Shown here piece after piece: positions 25,601-37,900 of a stretch of DNA of 64,000 nt (the stretch's first letter is position 1; each line of letters opens with the position of its first letter). Source of the stretch: Diphasiastrum complanatum (taxonomy: Eukaryota > Streptophyta > Lycopodiopsida > Lycopodiales > Lycopodiaceae); NCBI GenBank assembly GCA_029204225.1, contig CM055101.1:38545374-38609373 (forward strand). The letters are read 5' to 3'. The notes under the pieces are model-generated. The model did no database searches, was not told the origin of the DNA, and worked only from the letters and a program-made list of their open reading frames with translations. The position numbers were made by a program, and so were the translations under genes.

Positions 25601-26100
25601 TTGAACAAACACCAATAGCCTTAAGGATTGCTTGGTCTTAAACACTTGCTTGACTATACAAAAAAAATAAAAATCTTTGGCTCTCCTTCTATCAACACTT
25701 CAGAGCTTTGCTCTTCCATCTCTTTGCCCCTTTGTTTTGCTAGTAGAAATGGTACAAATATAGCTACCTTAGGAAGTGGGGTCTTCATTTTATTTTTTAC
25801 AGATTGGATTCTATAACATTTTGAATTTCAGAAAACATTGTAGTGGCCCATGAAAACTATGAGAAAGCTGTGCAAAATTTTAAAAGTTTGTGGCAAAATT
25901 TGTTTTTACAATGATCTTTTTTGGAGGATTGAAGTGCTCGTTAAAAATTTGAAAGAATAATAAAAATTTAAAATCTGATGTCAATTCTTTTTCTAACAGC
26001 TACTTATTTGAATAAAGTGCCCTTTAATAAAAGACATAAAAACAAAACAACAAAGAAAATTGTTGTTGGCGGCTGTGGTTGCTGGCGCCCGAGACGACCT
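22640..26100. other. Intergenic, mostly unrecognised AT-rich DNA
   Basis: Apart from a SINE-like repeat at about 23300-23400, I see no coding family, LTR end or RNA gene here. T-rich runs dominate 23600-24500. Confidence 0.55.
23300..23400 (-). mobile_element. SINE-like repeat (copy 1 of a shared family)
   Basis: It matches 39600-39695 along its length (TATTATCAACGC, TGGGTGGGC, AACTCAAGC, CACCAACTCA, TGTGGGAAGAT). On the - strand it has an A-box-like TGCTGAGTTGGTG and a weaker B-box-like GGTTTGACTC, as in tRNA-derived SINEs. Confidence 0.55.
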
Positions 26101-26108
26101 TAGCTTGC

Positions 26109-26111
<3 letters not shown>

Positions 26112-26186
<75 letters not shown>
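26112..26186. repeat. (GA)n microsatellite
   Basis: Pure GA dinucleotides of about 75 bp. The long open frames across it in several phases are repeat artefacts. Confidence 0.98.
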
Positions 26187-26188
<2 letters not shown>

Positions 26189-26448
26189 TTCGTTTTGAAG
26201 GTTTTCCAGCCCTTCTTGTCCAATTTCTCTTTTTAGCCTTCAGACTAGATTTTCCTTCTAGATAACGACAATATGTTCTCACAATTTTGAAAAAATTGTG
26301 GTCCGCCAATTTGCGCTTGACACGGAGACGGTGTTCACACCACCGGCCAGTCGGTGCATGACATTTGTCTCGCCACATCAGCATGTTTCAATACATGTTG
26401 TGTGACACGTGTCAAAAAAAATTTTCCGCTGTATTGACACGTGTCCGG

Positions 26449-26522
26449 GAGAGGGTATGGCCCGCGCCTGGCCATGCATTGTCACGTTGCAACACATGTC
26501 AATGCATGGGCCATACCCTCTC
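26449..26522. repeat. Perfect 15-bp inverted repeat with inner second stem
   Basis: GAGAGGGTATGGCCC (26449-26463) pairs with GGGCCATACCCTCTC (26508-26522). Inside it, CCATGCATTG pairs with CAATGCATGG. The same GAGAGGGTATGGCCCA-like string recurs near 26568. ACACGTGT motifs flank the structure. Confidence 0.85.
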
Positions 26523-27056
26523 TCTCTCTCCCTCTCGCTCTCTCCCATACTGACATGTGTCCGGCAGAGGGTATGGCCCACATCTAACCATGACACGTGT
26601 CTGGCAGAGCCCTCTGTCTCTCGCTCTCTCTTTGCTCGCTCTCTGCCTGCTTGCTCTCTCCATGCCCGCTCCTCTCCCTGCTGGCTCTCTCCCTGCTCGC
26701 TTCTCTCCCTGCTCGCTCTCTGCCTGCCCGCTCTCTCCCTGCTCGCTTCTCCCCCTCGCTTCTCTCCCTGCTGGCTCTCTATCTGCCTGCTCTCTCCCTG
26801 CCCGCTCCTCTCCCTGCTGGCTCTCTCCCTGCTCCCTTCTCCCCTTCGCTCGCTCCCTGCTCGGCTCGCGCCTCTTCTCGCTCGCTCCTCCCCTTCGCTC
26901 TCTGCTCGCTCCTGCTCGCTCTCCTCCATCCTCCCTCGCCCCCCCCCCCTCGCCCCCCCGCCCCCCCTCGCTCCTGCTCGCTCTCCTCTGTCCCCTACTC
27001 CCTGCTCGCTCCTGCCCTCGCTCTCCTCCTTCCCCTACTACCTGCTCGCTCCTGCC

Positions 27057-27101
<45 letters not shown>

Positions 27102-27105
27102 TCCT
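26510..27105. repeat. CT-rich low-complexity/minisatellite tract
   Basis: Irregular repeats of CTCTCTCCCTGCTCGCT-type units end in a (CT)n run (about 27058-27098). Three overlapping + frames of 180-230 codons are open only because of composition (Leu, Ser, Pro, Ala, Cys) and are not genes. Confidence 0.9.
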
Positions 27106-27819
27106 AGCCTGCATTTTTTTTTTTGTTTTATTTTTCAGTTAACCGAAAAATTCTGTAATTATGCATGAATTTTCCTTGCAAAATTAGCTTCCCAACGATC
27201 TACTGTATGCTTACATTCAGCATGTTTGTGCGCACATATGATTTTTTGATACATTTTAAGCCTATATGTTCGCACAATATGAGTGCTTCCACTATTGATG
27301 AAAATATAAATTTATCTTTCATCAATTTTTCCTCTAACACGGAAGGTTCTAGAAGAATGAGGAGCATTAAATGCATTTAAGAAAATGAACATAAGCGATG
27401 CATTCATATCCTTCCTATTAGCACTTTTATGTCATCCCCTATTCTCATCTTCTAGCACTTCACTGTGAACAATTCACCTTGATGTTCTTGCAGCATTTAG
27501 AGATTATCCTCATTCAACAAATTTTTTATCCTCCCCTCCTAATTGACTTTCCTCACTAGAATTCCCAATTATGGCTATTAATCAAACTTATGGTTAACAA
27601 AATTTGCCCACTTTCCAATGGTCTTCGTCATATTTCTCTTGACATTTGTAGTAAAGTCTCAATGCTTGGAGTTTCCTCACATGTTCATTCAATAGCCTTT
27701 GAACTATTTTTGGCATCTAATTTTCCAACATTGTAGATGTTGTGCCTTTACCAATAGCCTTAGCACCTGACTTATTGCCAATCTTAATAGTTGAAAATTG
27801 AGCAATATATGTCTCCTTG

Positions 27820-28250
27820 TTGATATTATTATTATTTCCTCTCTTTCTTAAACCACTTTATGAAAATTTTGGTTTGGAAAATTGTGAATACCAAATTGAG
27901 CTTTTGGAGCTCCAAACGTGCTGTATAATCAAAACTGATCATAGTAATCACTTGCTTTTGGGATTGCCTAGCTATCGAAGAGTATTTTTTATTCATGAAC
28001 CAAAGCTAATTGCATAGTTGATTCTAGGGTTGTACACTTGGATAATTCAACATTAGCTCGAATTTGTGGTTGCAAACCATGAATATACCGATACCAAAAT
28101 CTAGCTTAGTAAGTATATGGTTGGCTTTTTAAAAAGTCACCAATTCTAGCTCACGCTTTCAATAAAATAGGAAGAACATGTTTGTCCAACTTAAATCAAT
28201 AAAACATTGTCAAACATAGTCCAATCATAATCTTAAGGGCCTACAATTCA
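27820..28250 (-). pseudogene. Degenerate Ty3/gypsy gag fragment
   Basis: On the - strand about 28200-27850 reads YRYIHGLQPQIRANVELSKC, then TTLESTMQLALVHE and a stop. This is the usual gypsy gag C-terminal pattern (FI.GL.P.I...V.......L..A...A...E). Stops are frequent. AT-rich DNA on both sides is unassigned. Confidence 0.55.
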
Positions 28251-29099
28251 CCAAATTGTTATGGACTAGTAACAATTCAATGATAAATTTAAGCACTCAA
28301 TGTTATACCAATTTTGAGGTTTGATAGAATTACAAACCAAATTTTAGACATACATGTTTAATGAAAAGCTATATGCTAATAATAGTTCAACACAAAATCT
28401 TTTGAAACGAGAAATGGCGGAGGACCCATTTTTTTAAGCCCTTAAATTTTTTTGATAATTCATGCAAATTTTGAATCTTAAATTCAAAAATCAATGAATT
28501 ATTTGTAAGATGCTGCATTTTGCAAGTATTTTAAATTTGGACCGAGTGACACAAAATATTTTAAAAGTTTTCCATTTAAATCATAAAAACATTAATTGTG
28601 TCCAATTTGTTATTATGAATAATAATTATTAAATTAGGTGAATTTAAAAAATTTAAAAAGCTTTAATTTTTTTTTAAAAATTTTAAAAGTGCAATTTGAA
28701 ATATTTTGATATGATTTTAAAAGCTTACACACAACTCAATGTTAATATTTGAACATTTAAAAAAATGTTACAAATATAAAATTAAAGAAAACCTTATTAT
28801 TACAATAATATGAATTATCAATAAACTTAAATAACACAAAATATTTAGAAATCATTTTCAAGAAACAATCATTTTAAAAATAAACTAGCGATGTTAGCCC
28901 GCAAGTGTGCGGGTGGGCAGGCCAGGGTTTTGGGCGGGTGGGCAAAGGGGAGGGAAGGAAATTTGAGAAACCTTTATGTTTTTTTTCTGGGTAGGGTCAA
29001 GCTGCCTGTGGGGCAGCGCGACCGTTGCCTGAAAAAAAATCATGAAGGAAAATTTAAAAAAAAAAGTCCTGGGCAGTGCTCACGTTGCCCCCGTCACAA

Positions 29100-29826
29100 C
29101 ATGAGCATTGTCCAGACAGCTTATCACCGGACAATTATATAAAAGGGGTGTTGATGGTATTATACGCCGATGCGCTTATGAATCTGAGATACGTCCTATT
29201 ATATCTCAGGCACATGAAGACATTGGTGGCGGTCACTTCTCTGCCGAAACGATTGCCAAGATCACACTTCGAGCAGGCTTATGGTGGCCATCACTGTTTA
29301 AAGATACATTTGTTATTACAAAAACATGTGATGTTTGCCAACGAGCCAAAAAGATTGCAAAAGCCGACTTCACACCAGTTACCACCATTATAGAAGACAA
29401 AGCTTTTCATAAGTGAGGCATCAGCCCAGTCGCTTGAAACACTCAAGCCCGTCACTCTTTATTGCCACAGATTATGCTACGAAATGGGTTGACACTAGAG
29501 CAACAAAGGACACCAATGTGAAGACCGTCGCGCGTTTTCTTTATGAAAATATCATTATGCGTTTTGGTTGTCCTATCGAGCTTATTAGTGACAGAGGATC
29601 ACACTTCTTAAATGAAGTCGTTGATAATCTTTTACACCATTACCTTGTTGTCCATTGCAAAAGTACTCCATTCTATCCTCGATGTAATGGCCAAGCAGAA
29701 TCCACTAACAAGACCATCTGCAAGATTCTGACGAAGATAATTGAGACAAGCATATCAGATTGGGAAACCAAGCTGTTCTCAGCTATTTGGGCATATCGTA
29801 CCACTCCCAAGAAGGTCACTATGTAA
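29100..29826 (+). pseudogene. Ty3/gypsy integrase remnant
   Basis: The first frame (29108-29416) holds the HHCC zinc finger: H in AHEDIGGGHFSAE and CDVCQRAKK. A frameshift near 29415 leads to the second frame (to 29826), which holds the catalytic core: IATDYATKWVDTRA with the first Asp, LISDRGSHFLNE with the second, and NGQAESTNK with the Glu. The D,D-35-E triad is present but the frame is broken and no RT lies beside it. It ends at a stop at 29824-29826. Confidence 0.85.
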
Positions 29827-30195
29827 TCAGATGCTTTTCTTATCTCTTGTCTATGACACATAATCCTTGAATGCATTATGTTTGTTGAATGTTCTTGCAA
29901 GATCAGCTGCTATTCATTTTTCTGCACAAAGGCTCTCATCTTAGTTAAATCAACAGTAGATCAGCAATGTCTGTCTACACCTTGGAAGAGGATAGATCTT
30001 AATTAGAAGTAATAGCTACAGTTACGAGCTCGACTCTATCTTGGTAGATCAGGAATATGGAAGAGGAATATATATTCCAAATAGTGAGATCATAGAAAGA
30101 CTATTGTTTCCTAATTGATCACACCTACAGAAGAGACATAGAACACATCTCTCTCTCTCACTTTATCCAATGAATAGACGAATCAAGCCTCTCAC

Positions 30196-31560
30196 GATTC
30201 CAACAAGAAAGATAGATCAAAGATCAAGTGCTTCTATTGTGGCATCAAAGGACACTTTGCAAGTGAGTGTTACAAAAAGAAGAGAGATCAAGGAGACAAG
30301 AAAGGTAATCTTACTCTTGATGAGAATGGTTTGGATATTCAAAATACAAATGATGATGTCTTTGTGATGTCTTCATGTTGCTTGCTAATGATGGAGATAT
30401 AGATCTATGGTGGATTGATAGTGGAGCAAGTTCACACATGACTTTTCACAAAGAGTACTTCACTTCTGATTTGGCATATGGAGATGACAAGACAAATGCC
30501 TTCAAGGCTCATATATGATGAAAAGGGTAAGCAAGTGGAAATTATGTTGCTTTCCTAACCTCTTTTGGTGAATCTTCTTGTGTAGATAATGCTATGCAAG
30601 TAGATATTGGATATTATACCTGAACTAATGGATCTAGAAAACAAGTTTTGTTCAATGACTTTGATGGTCAAGTTGATGATCAAGGGATTGATCTCAAATA
30701 TCTTCAACAATATGAAAGGAAAGATGACAATTTGGAGCTAGTCAAGTTCATCAAAGGAGAGTCAATTGGCAAAGATGTTATGGATCTATTTTTGCAGGTT
30801 ATTGAAGACTCAATAAGGTCAAACGAGCAGCAAGGAAGTGTTGTTCAAGTCTACTTTACTTGCTCTATCTCATGTTTGAGCAATTTCATGTGGATGTGTG
30901 AAAATTGTCAAGATATGGTAAAACTAGCTACATTGGTGAGCATCATTTTAATGTTGGAGTTGTACTAGCATTCGTGGCTAGTTTTGGTGATGGAAATGAA
31001 TCTATTGGAAGCTCATTATATCACTCATTCATGATCAATTCATCACGTGATGATGGCATATTATTGCAAGATGGAGATGAAGGCTCATTGATGAAGGTTC
31101 ATGGTGGATACATGGTAAGAAAGGACAAAGAAGAAAGATATAAGCAAGCCATGATTTATCACTCACATTTATTGTTTGGTTACTATAATATTCTAGAGAG
31201 TTCAAATTTGATAGCATGGAAGAATCATCTCATTTACATTCTATGTGATTCTTCATGTCATATTGAGGTGGCATATCACTTTGTGAGGGAGCAAGTCTTA
31301 GCAAAGGAGGTGGAGCTTCAACATTTTCCACAAATGAATGTGTAGCTGATATCTTCACCAAAGCGTTGGGAAAGGACTTTTTCATGAAGCATAGGAATTC
31401 ACTTGGAGAGATGTTGATGATATCAAGAGTGCTCTCAAGAAGGAGTTTGAGGTGCATGGTCTTGGTCATTTGCATTACATTTTAGGAATAGTAGTAATTA
31501 GATCTTCTCAATCTACTTCCATTTGTCAAGAGAAGTATGCTAATTATATTCTAAAAGTGT
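30196..31560 (+). pseudogene. Copia-like remnant: zinc knuckle, protease, RNase H end, then RT piece
   Basis: CFYCGIKGHFASEC (about 30230-30275) and WWIDSGASSHMT (about 30410-30445) match the element at 2409-5170. Unassigned frames (30648-30968; 30905-31345) follow and run into CHIEVAYHFVREQVLAKEVE and DIFTKALGK-like sequence (about 31250-31395), the end of copia RNase H. Directly after it lies an RT C-terminal piece, ALKKEFEVHGLGHLHYILGI then EKYANYILK (about 31420-31555). RNase H before RT is not the normal order, so this is a rearranged remnant. Confidence 0.65.
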
Positions 31561-31589
31561 TGATTCTTTCAAACCATGATCTAGCAGAT

Positions 31590-33132
31590 TGCTTCAAGCC
31601 ATAAAGTGCTCTATGGAGTTTTCATACATGATTTTGTTTTTCTTCGATAGTATAACCTTCAAGGGGCATCATGTAAATATCTTCTTTGAAAACTCCATTA
31701 AGATATGTTGTTTATACATCCATTTGATGTACCTCTAAATCTGCAGCAACAACAAATGACAATAGAAGTCTGATTGAAGAATGTTTAACTACTGGATTGA
31801 AAGTCTCAATGTAGTCAACAATCTGTATCTGAGAAAATTCTCTCGTAACAAGTTGAGTTTTTCTTTGATCGATGCTTCCAATATCTTTGACTCGACAAGA
31901 TCATACAACTTATTAGCTTTAACTGAAGTAGTGTAGCTAATGAAAATAGATTTGATACTCTGGAAGTCGAGCTTCTTCCTGAAATCTTGCAGTATTTGCG
32001 GATAAGCGATCCATTAAAAAACTTGTAGGTTTGACAATGATGGTTTGGAGCCTGTCCAAACTTCATAAGGTGTTTTGTCTGAGAGACCTTTAGTCGAACA
32101 TTTGTTTTGAATATAAGTTATAGTGGAAACAACTTCAGCAGAAAGATTTCGGAAGTGTCACATGAGCAAGCATACACTTGGCTAATTTGACTAAAGTTAT
32201 GTTCTTTCTCTCAACAAGTCCATTTGACTGAGGCAAATAGGAAGTAATAAAGTGTCGCTCAATGTCTTTGTTAAGGCAATACTCCTTGAATTCGGTAGAG
32301 ATGTACTCTCATTCGTTGTCGGCCCTCAGTGCTTTACTTATTTTACCAATTTCTATTTTCGCACACTCTTTGAATTGTCAAAAGATTTTGAAAGCCTCAG
32401 ATTTTTGCTTACTAAAATAAACAACTATTTTTCTCGAATATTCATCAATGAAGGTAATGAAATACTTTGCATCAATTAACGATGGAGTTTGCATTGGACC
32501 ATATATATATGAATGAATGACGTCTAGAACATCTTTTGATGCATGCCTATGACTCGATCTAAAATAAACTCTAGTCTGTTTTTCAAGGATGCAGTTTTGA
32601 CAGACAGGGAGGTCGACTTTGTTAGCTGGATAGTCGAAATCAAGTGCTAAGGATTTTCTGGACATGTTCGACACAAATTCAAGTGTCCTAATCTATAATG
32701 CCAAAGTAACAGAGGTTTCAAGGCATGACTAGTGTCAGAATAACAATGAACTAGTATATAAGTATCCATGCCTTTTGCCGAGTGCAAGGATCTTAGTTGT
32801 CATATCAATAATTCAGCATTGATCAGACTGAAACTCTAACCTATGACCTAATCAGTATTTCTACTTACTGATAACATATTCATAGAGAATTTAGATGTAT
32901 ACAAAACTTTTGATAGTATTTTGAATTGATTATGCTGGAACATCAATCTTACAGTGCCTTCACCTTCGATAGTGTGTGTACCATCATCGCCAAGATGCAC
33001 GAATTTCGTTGTACTATAAGATGTGTAAGAGTGAAAATGCTCACGATGGCTAATCATAAAGGGTTTTTTGTTTTTGCTTTTGTTTTTAAAAAATGTGAAG
33101 TTGTTTATTAAAATTTTGTCTATTTCTTTCAA
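31590..33132 (-). pseudogene. Antisense copia protease-integrase-RT remnant
   Basis: Read on the - strand from 33132: post-protease region (about 33132-32848; VRLMFQHNQFKILSKVLYTS), a pre-integrase CQNCILEKQ, and integrase start (MQTPSLIDAKYFITFIDEYS, about 32530-32450). RT follows (about 31800-31600; VKHSSIRLLLSFVVAADLEV, HRALYGLKQ). Stops and shifts abound. It abuts the + strand copia remnant near 31570 in opposite orientation. Confidence 0.75.
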
Positions 33133-33882
33133 AATGAAAAAACATTGTTTACCAAAGTGGTTTTTTGTTTAGAAAGAAAGGGGAGAGCTTTATTAGAGTC
33201 ATGTGATTGTCCATTTCTTGTAGCACTAGAGATAGCCAATTTTGTTAGTATCTGCTAACCATGTTTGCTCACTTATATGCATGAGCAATGGACTCATCAG
33301 TAATATGTTCAAGACTAAGATATTCATGGTGCTTATAGTATATCATAAGAGGCATGATGGTTCAGCTTGAAAAAATGTTGTGGTACATGGTGCAATTGCA
33401 ACCTTAAAAATAAATTGTTCACGTTGATGACAACCTTTGGCATTTGTGGCCCGTGCTAATCTCTTGAAAAATTACCTATCATTGTTCAACAACTATCTTA
33501 GGTAGTCTAACATTTATTCTTACACTTATTCTTTTCTAGTCAAAATTTACGCTCACTCATTCCATAGTTGTCAGAGAACAAGAACATTTTTTAGGAAGGG
33601 ATGAACTCCATGTCAATCTCATCTTATTTTCTCAAAAAAAAATGAGAATTCAATTTCTGGTTTGAAAATGTAACCGATTTAAAGAAATCCTAATTACATT
33701 GGAACATTATCATAGAGAGTATTGGAGAGAGTGAGAAGAAAGCCTTATTAATGTATTTTCCATGCCAAAAAGCATACAAAAAGAATATATGGTGCAAAAA
33801 AACTGCAGCCTAACAAGGTCAACTGTATATTTCAAACTCAAACTAAACTTTATTGTAACTCCAAACATAAACAAAAATTTAA

Positions 33883-33951
<69 letters not shown>

Positions 33952-34500
33952 TGCCAATTTACTCACTCACTCGAGAAGATATTATAATCACATCATCAAC
34001 ATATAAGAGTATAGATATAGAGAAAATACACACACAAATGAGAGAGAGAAAGATAGATACTCGAGGAAAATTGATAAATGCAATGGTGAAGAGCTCGCTC
34101 ATAAATGACAAGAAGCTCGCTGTCGAGGCCCAACCTCTTACTTCTAGATCTTTAAATGAGTTGAGAATTTAGATCAATGATTTGAAATATCTGATATCTT
34201 TACTCTAGTGTTGAAAATGTGTGTCTCACAAGCATTCTCATAAAGTAAATCATTTTACTTTGTGGAGAGATTGCTTACTTTAGTGGATGAGACTCTACTA
34301 CTATGTTAGTATGCTTACTGAAGACAGGACCACAAGGACAGAAATAAGTACTAGCCTGCTCAAGGAAAATGGAAGATAAATAGCCTGAACATAAATTCCT
34401 GATTTTAATAAAAAAATGCATGTAACTGACATGGTTACAAGCTATTAACATCTTTCAGTTCTCAATTCAATATATGTACAGAAATTTTTTTACCACGTTG
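33133..34500. other. Intergenic, with one (GA)n tract
   Basis: Nothing coding is recognised apart from the GA microsatellite at 33885-33949. Confidence 0.6.
33885..33949. repeat. (GA)n microsatellite, 65 bp
   Basis: Pure AG dinucleotides in the intergenic space downstream of the RLP4-like gene. Confidence 0.98.
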
Positions 34501-34746
34501 TGGATCTCCTGCGAACTTTCAGATCCATCTGCAGCTTGGAAGCTCATCTGTTGATTACTGAAAGAGAATTAGTAAAATGAAAGAGAGGTTTGCACCTGTC
34601 TTGGACAAGTGACTAGTCTTACATGTACCGTTAGATAACAGTCTCTTAATGCAAGAGAAAAGAACCTGGATTAGGAGATTGCGTAAATCAAATGCCACAT
34701 TGGTGCATAAGTTTCGCATGCTGATATGTGGACGAATCAATGAAAA

Positions 34747-34752
34747 TTTATT
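34747..34752 (-). terminator. Possible polyadenylation signal of the RLP4-like gene
   Basis: AATAAA on the - strand about 70 bases after the stop codon. Position is plausible for a short 3' UTR; not proven. Confidence 0.4.
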
Positions 34753-34819
34753 GTGTAACTGAAACTAGCTTCCAATCACTGCTTCAATTTTTGTCAGGGA
34801 TTGGCCTCCGCTTACAAAT

Positions 34820-34929
34820 TTATAATGGATGTGGATATGGACCAGCAGGTGCTACTTTAAATGCTGGGTTTGATTCATCGCTATCCAGTTTGGCTTTGTG
34901 CCTTTGATACCGGTTGTGCTTTGCTGTTG
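34820..34929 (-). CDS. RLP4-like last coding exon: cytosolic tail
   Basis: Acceptor CATCACAG/CA, reading [19 protein letters not shown] and ending PYPHPL with TAA at 34820-34822. The NRYQR block matches the conserved tail of RLP4 proteins. An acceptor six bases further in (CAACAG/CA, exon from 34923) also keeps the frame and would drop two residues. An AATAAA lies on the - strand at 34752-34747. Confidence 0.85.
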
Positions 34930-37900
34930 CTGTGATGCATTTAAGAAAACACATCAAGCGTTGCCATCAAAATATAAGGAAAATAAACAATAATTATTCC
35001 AATTTCGAGAGAAGAACAAAAAAATCATTCCAATCCTTAAGAGCAGAACAATCTAGAGACTGGGTACTTGATCTTCCTAGACAGACAGTCTAATCCAAGA
35101 AAGCAACAATATTCATAGTCTACAAAAGATAATAAGGATCCTTTTGCAAGCTGCTGGCCTGACTTTGGACAGCTAAAAAGCCAAGTTTCATCTTAGTTCA
35201 ATCAATATTTGGAAATTTTTAAAGCTATCAGAATCATGATAAACTGGACCCATCTTTGTAGAAATATTTTATTGACCAATTTCACAGACATACAGCCCTC
35301 AGTGGCAGAAACTCGGTGGAAACTTTTTAGTCGATCCAAAAACTGAAAGACAGTATAAAATAATAGTATTCCTGTACTAGCGAGTTATAATTGGCACATC
35401 AGTAACAAAAAGAAAAGATCTTTCAGCAGGTTCTTGATGAAAATTGTAACAGGCATCAATTCTCTGAGTCATCAAACATATAATTGATTTTTAGAGAAAA
35501 TATCATACTTAAACTACCGATTACATAACCTATATCTCAGAACCTTTCACCAAATCTAATTTCTTCTGCTAAGTCGTACCAAAACCAGCAGCGTGTCAGC
35601 ATTCTTCTGCGATAAATGACAGGCTTACATATGTCTTATCACAAGATTTCAACAACTCCCATGGCGTCATTGAGGGTGAGATATTGAGCCTCAGGAGAAT
35701 GACAAAAAATCAATTGAAGAACAAGATTAGAAAACAGACTGTTGGAATTCTTATTTTTTTAAATGGATTACAATGCATTGCACTAACTAGCATTATCCCC
35801 ATGTACACTATCTACAGTCTAGTTTAAGCACTCATAGCCATAGCCAGTTTTGGAGAGTGCATGGCAGAACTCGAGCCTCCACTTTTTAGGATGCAGAACC
35901 CACTCTTATCCAGCTCGGCTACTGTGGGGGTAAAGAGCTGGTCTAAATTTCAGATTTCACTCATAAAAAAACTTTTCATGTTAACTCGTACATTTCTATG
36001 AGTGAATCTAACGGGGTTGGCTGAGTTGTTTAGCTTGGCATCCAAAGTTTCTTTGGTCCCCGGTTTAAGCCCCCCTTAAAAACGAAGATGCATTTCTATG
36101 AGTGAAGCCAATGGGGTTGACTCAGTTGGCTAGCTTGTAATCCAAAGTTCCTTTGGTCCTAGGTTCAACCCCCCCCCCACCCTTGGAAACCAAGATGCAT
36201 TTCTATGAGTGAGAACAGGCTTGTGGAAGTGATTAGCGTAAGGATATTCCTCGTACATCATGTTCTAATTCGTGTATGTGATCTGATTGTTAAAGAGGAG
36301 AAAGCAAGAATTTTTGTGGATGGTCACCATCACAAAAACAAGAGCCTTGGCATTTTCTGAGTCAAGTCTTTGACATCCAGATAAGTTTTCCAGCATAAAA
36401 CATAGGAAAGCTAGTAAAAAAATAGCACATTACAATCTAAATGATCCAGAAAAATGAATGCACTTAAGGTCTTGGACTTTAAAATCTTCCAGAAAGCATG
36501 GTGCTGCATACAGAGTGTGTCCTATAAAACGTTCAAGAACACATGAAGGATCCAAACTAGAATTGTAAAAGAGCTGAAAGGATGCAAAAAAAACTCAATT
36601 CCTAGATTGAAAGCTCAACAGATAAACTAATGGGCATTCAATGAAGTTGCAGAACCCAAGCACCAAGAATCTCTTTAAAAAAGACAAACATGCATCTGTA
36701 AAGAAATCTCAGGATAGAACGCTTGCTGATAAATCCAACATATTTCAGATACTAACATCCTATAGCCTTGCAATTCTAACTCTGGCAGAAGAGTTTTGAA
36801 GACTTACCTGCAAGCTCATGAGGAAGACCAAAATTATAGTCATCCTTTCTTCTCCTTGATATATATATGTACAATAGCACGACAACAAGAGCAGCTCCAG
36901 CTAGAACAGCAATAGCAACTCCTACCTTGGCCCCGTCTGACAAGCTAGGTTTTCCAGCAAGGTATGGGCAAAGAGGTAGTGATGGTACACCACAAAGGTT
37001 GGTATTGGATGAAATACTGCACAGTGCACAATTGAAAGTCCATAAATTAGTTTTCTGATCTGAAACATCTCTCATCAAAGATCAGACATTTGGTTCTTCC
37101 AACACATTAGTAGATAATGTGAGGGGGAGGCTTCCTTTGATTTGAGGCATTTTGTCAGAGGGCAAGGTCTGAACATGAAGGAAGGCCGGATACCTTGGGA
37201 CTCCCCCCCCCACATATTGCCAACTGAGGCTATTTCCTCAACTGAAGAGTCAGAATGTGACACATGTCCAAGTGAGTTTCTTATGCAATCAGAACTGGCA
37301 CGTCTTAGAGAGACTCCAACGAAGGTACACGTGTCTATGCCAGTTAGGTATTGGCTATCTCCAGAAGGGTTGTGTGCCTGGCTGTCACTTGTAAAACTCC
37401 GTAGGATAAGGGCCAAGAAAAATACAAAGAAAAAAACCTCAATTGGCATTGTGTGACAAGAGGTGGTGACAAGACGTGGAACAGAGACACGAATTGTGGT
37501 CAAGCTGCAGGAATATAAGAAGCTCAATTACTTGAACCATCTTTTCTTGCTCCAGCACATTGACATCAAAGATCTTTTTCCACTTTCTATGTATCAAAGT
37601 ATGTAATTATCACGTGCTCATTCGCATGACCACATTACTGCTGCTCAAATAACTCAAAAGTGTCATCATTAACAAAACTTAATTTCTAAGCATTCATTAT
37701 CTTCAAAAGCTTAAGTAGCTGAACATTTTAGTGATACAGACATCAATTTCCGAAGGATCTTACAAAGTTTCTATAGAACTACAAAGAGTATGAACGACAT
37801 AGTTACATCTAGTATGATGATCATAATGAAATTGTACCAGCTATGGTTATTCAATAAGACTAACTCCACTTGAGGTCGTATTTACAAATCTTTTCACCGT

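Larger units (their letters stand above)
34930..36807 (-). other. RLP4-like last intron (about 1.9 kb) with SINE-like repeats
   Basis: GT-AG intron. It holds three tRNA-like promoter modules: one antisense at 35865-35925 and a tandem pair at 35990-36200. Confidence 0.8.

Noticed and set aside
26378-27168. Overlapping 180-230 codon frames on both strands
   Set aside because: They are open only because of CT-rich composition. Three frames are open at once and none has a domain.
34820-36807. Kinase domain for the malectin/LRR gene
   Set aside because: The tail ends at a stop after HNRYQRHK and PYPHPL. No kinase motif lies in the last intron or downstream on the - strand.
36776-37078. Acceptor upstream of [12 protein letters not shown] for the RLP4-like membrane exon
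   Set aside because: It would add a stretch not found in the family. The acceptor at 37017 gives the expected GGYVNISSN join.
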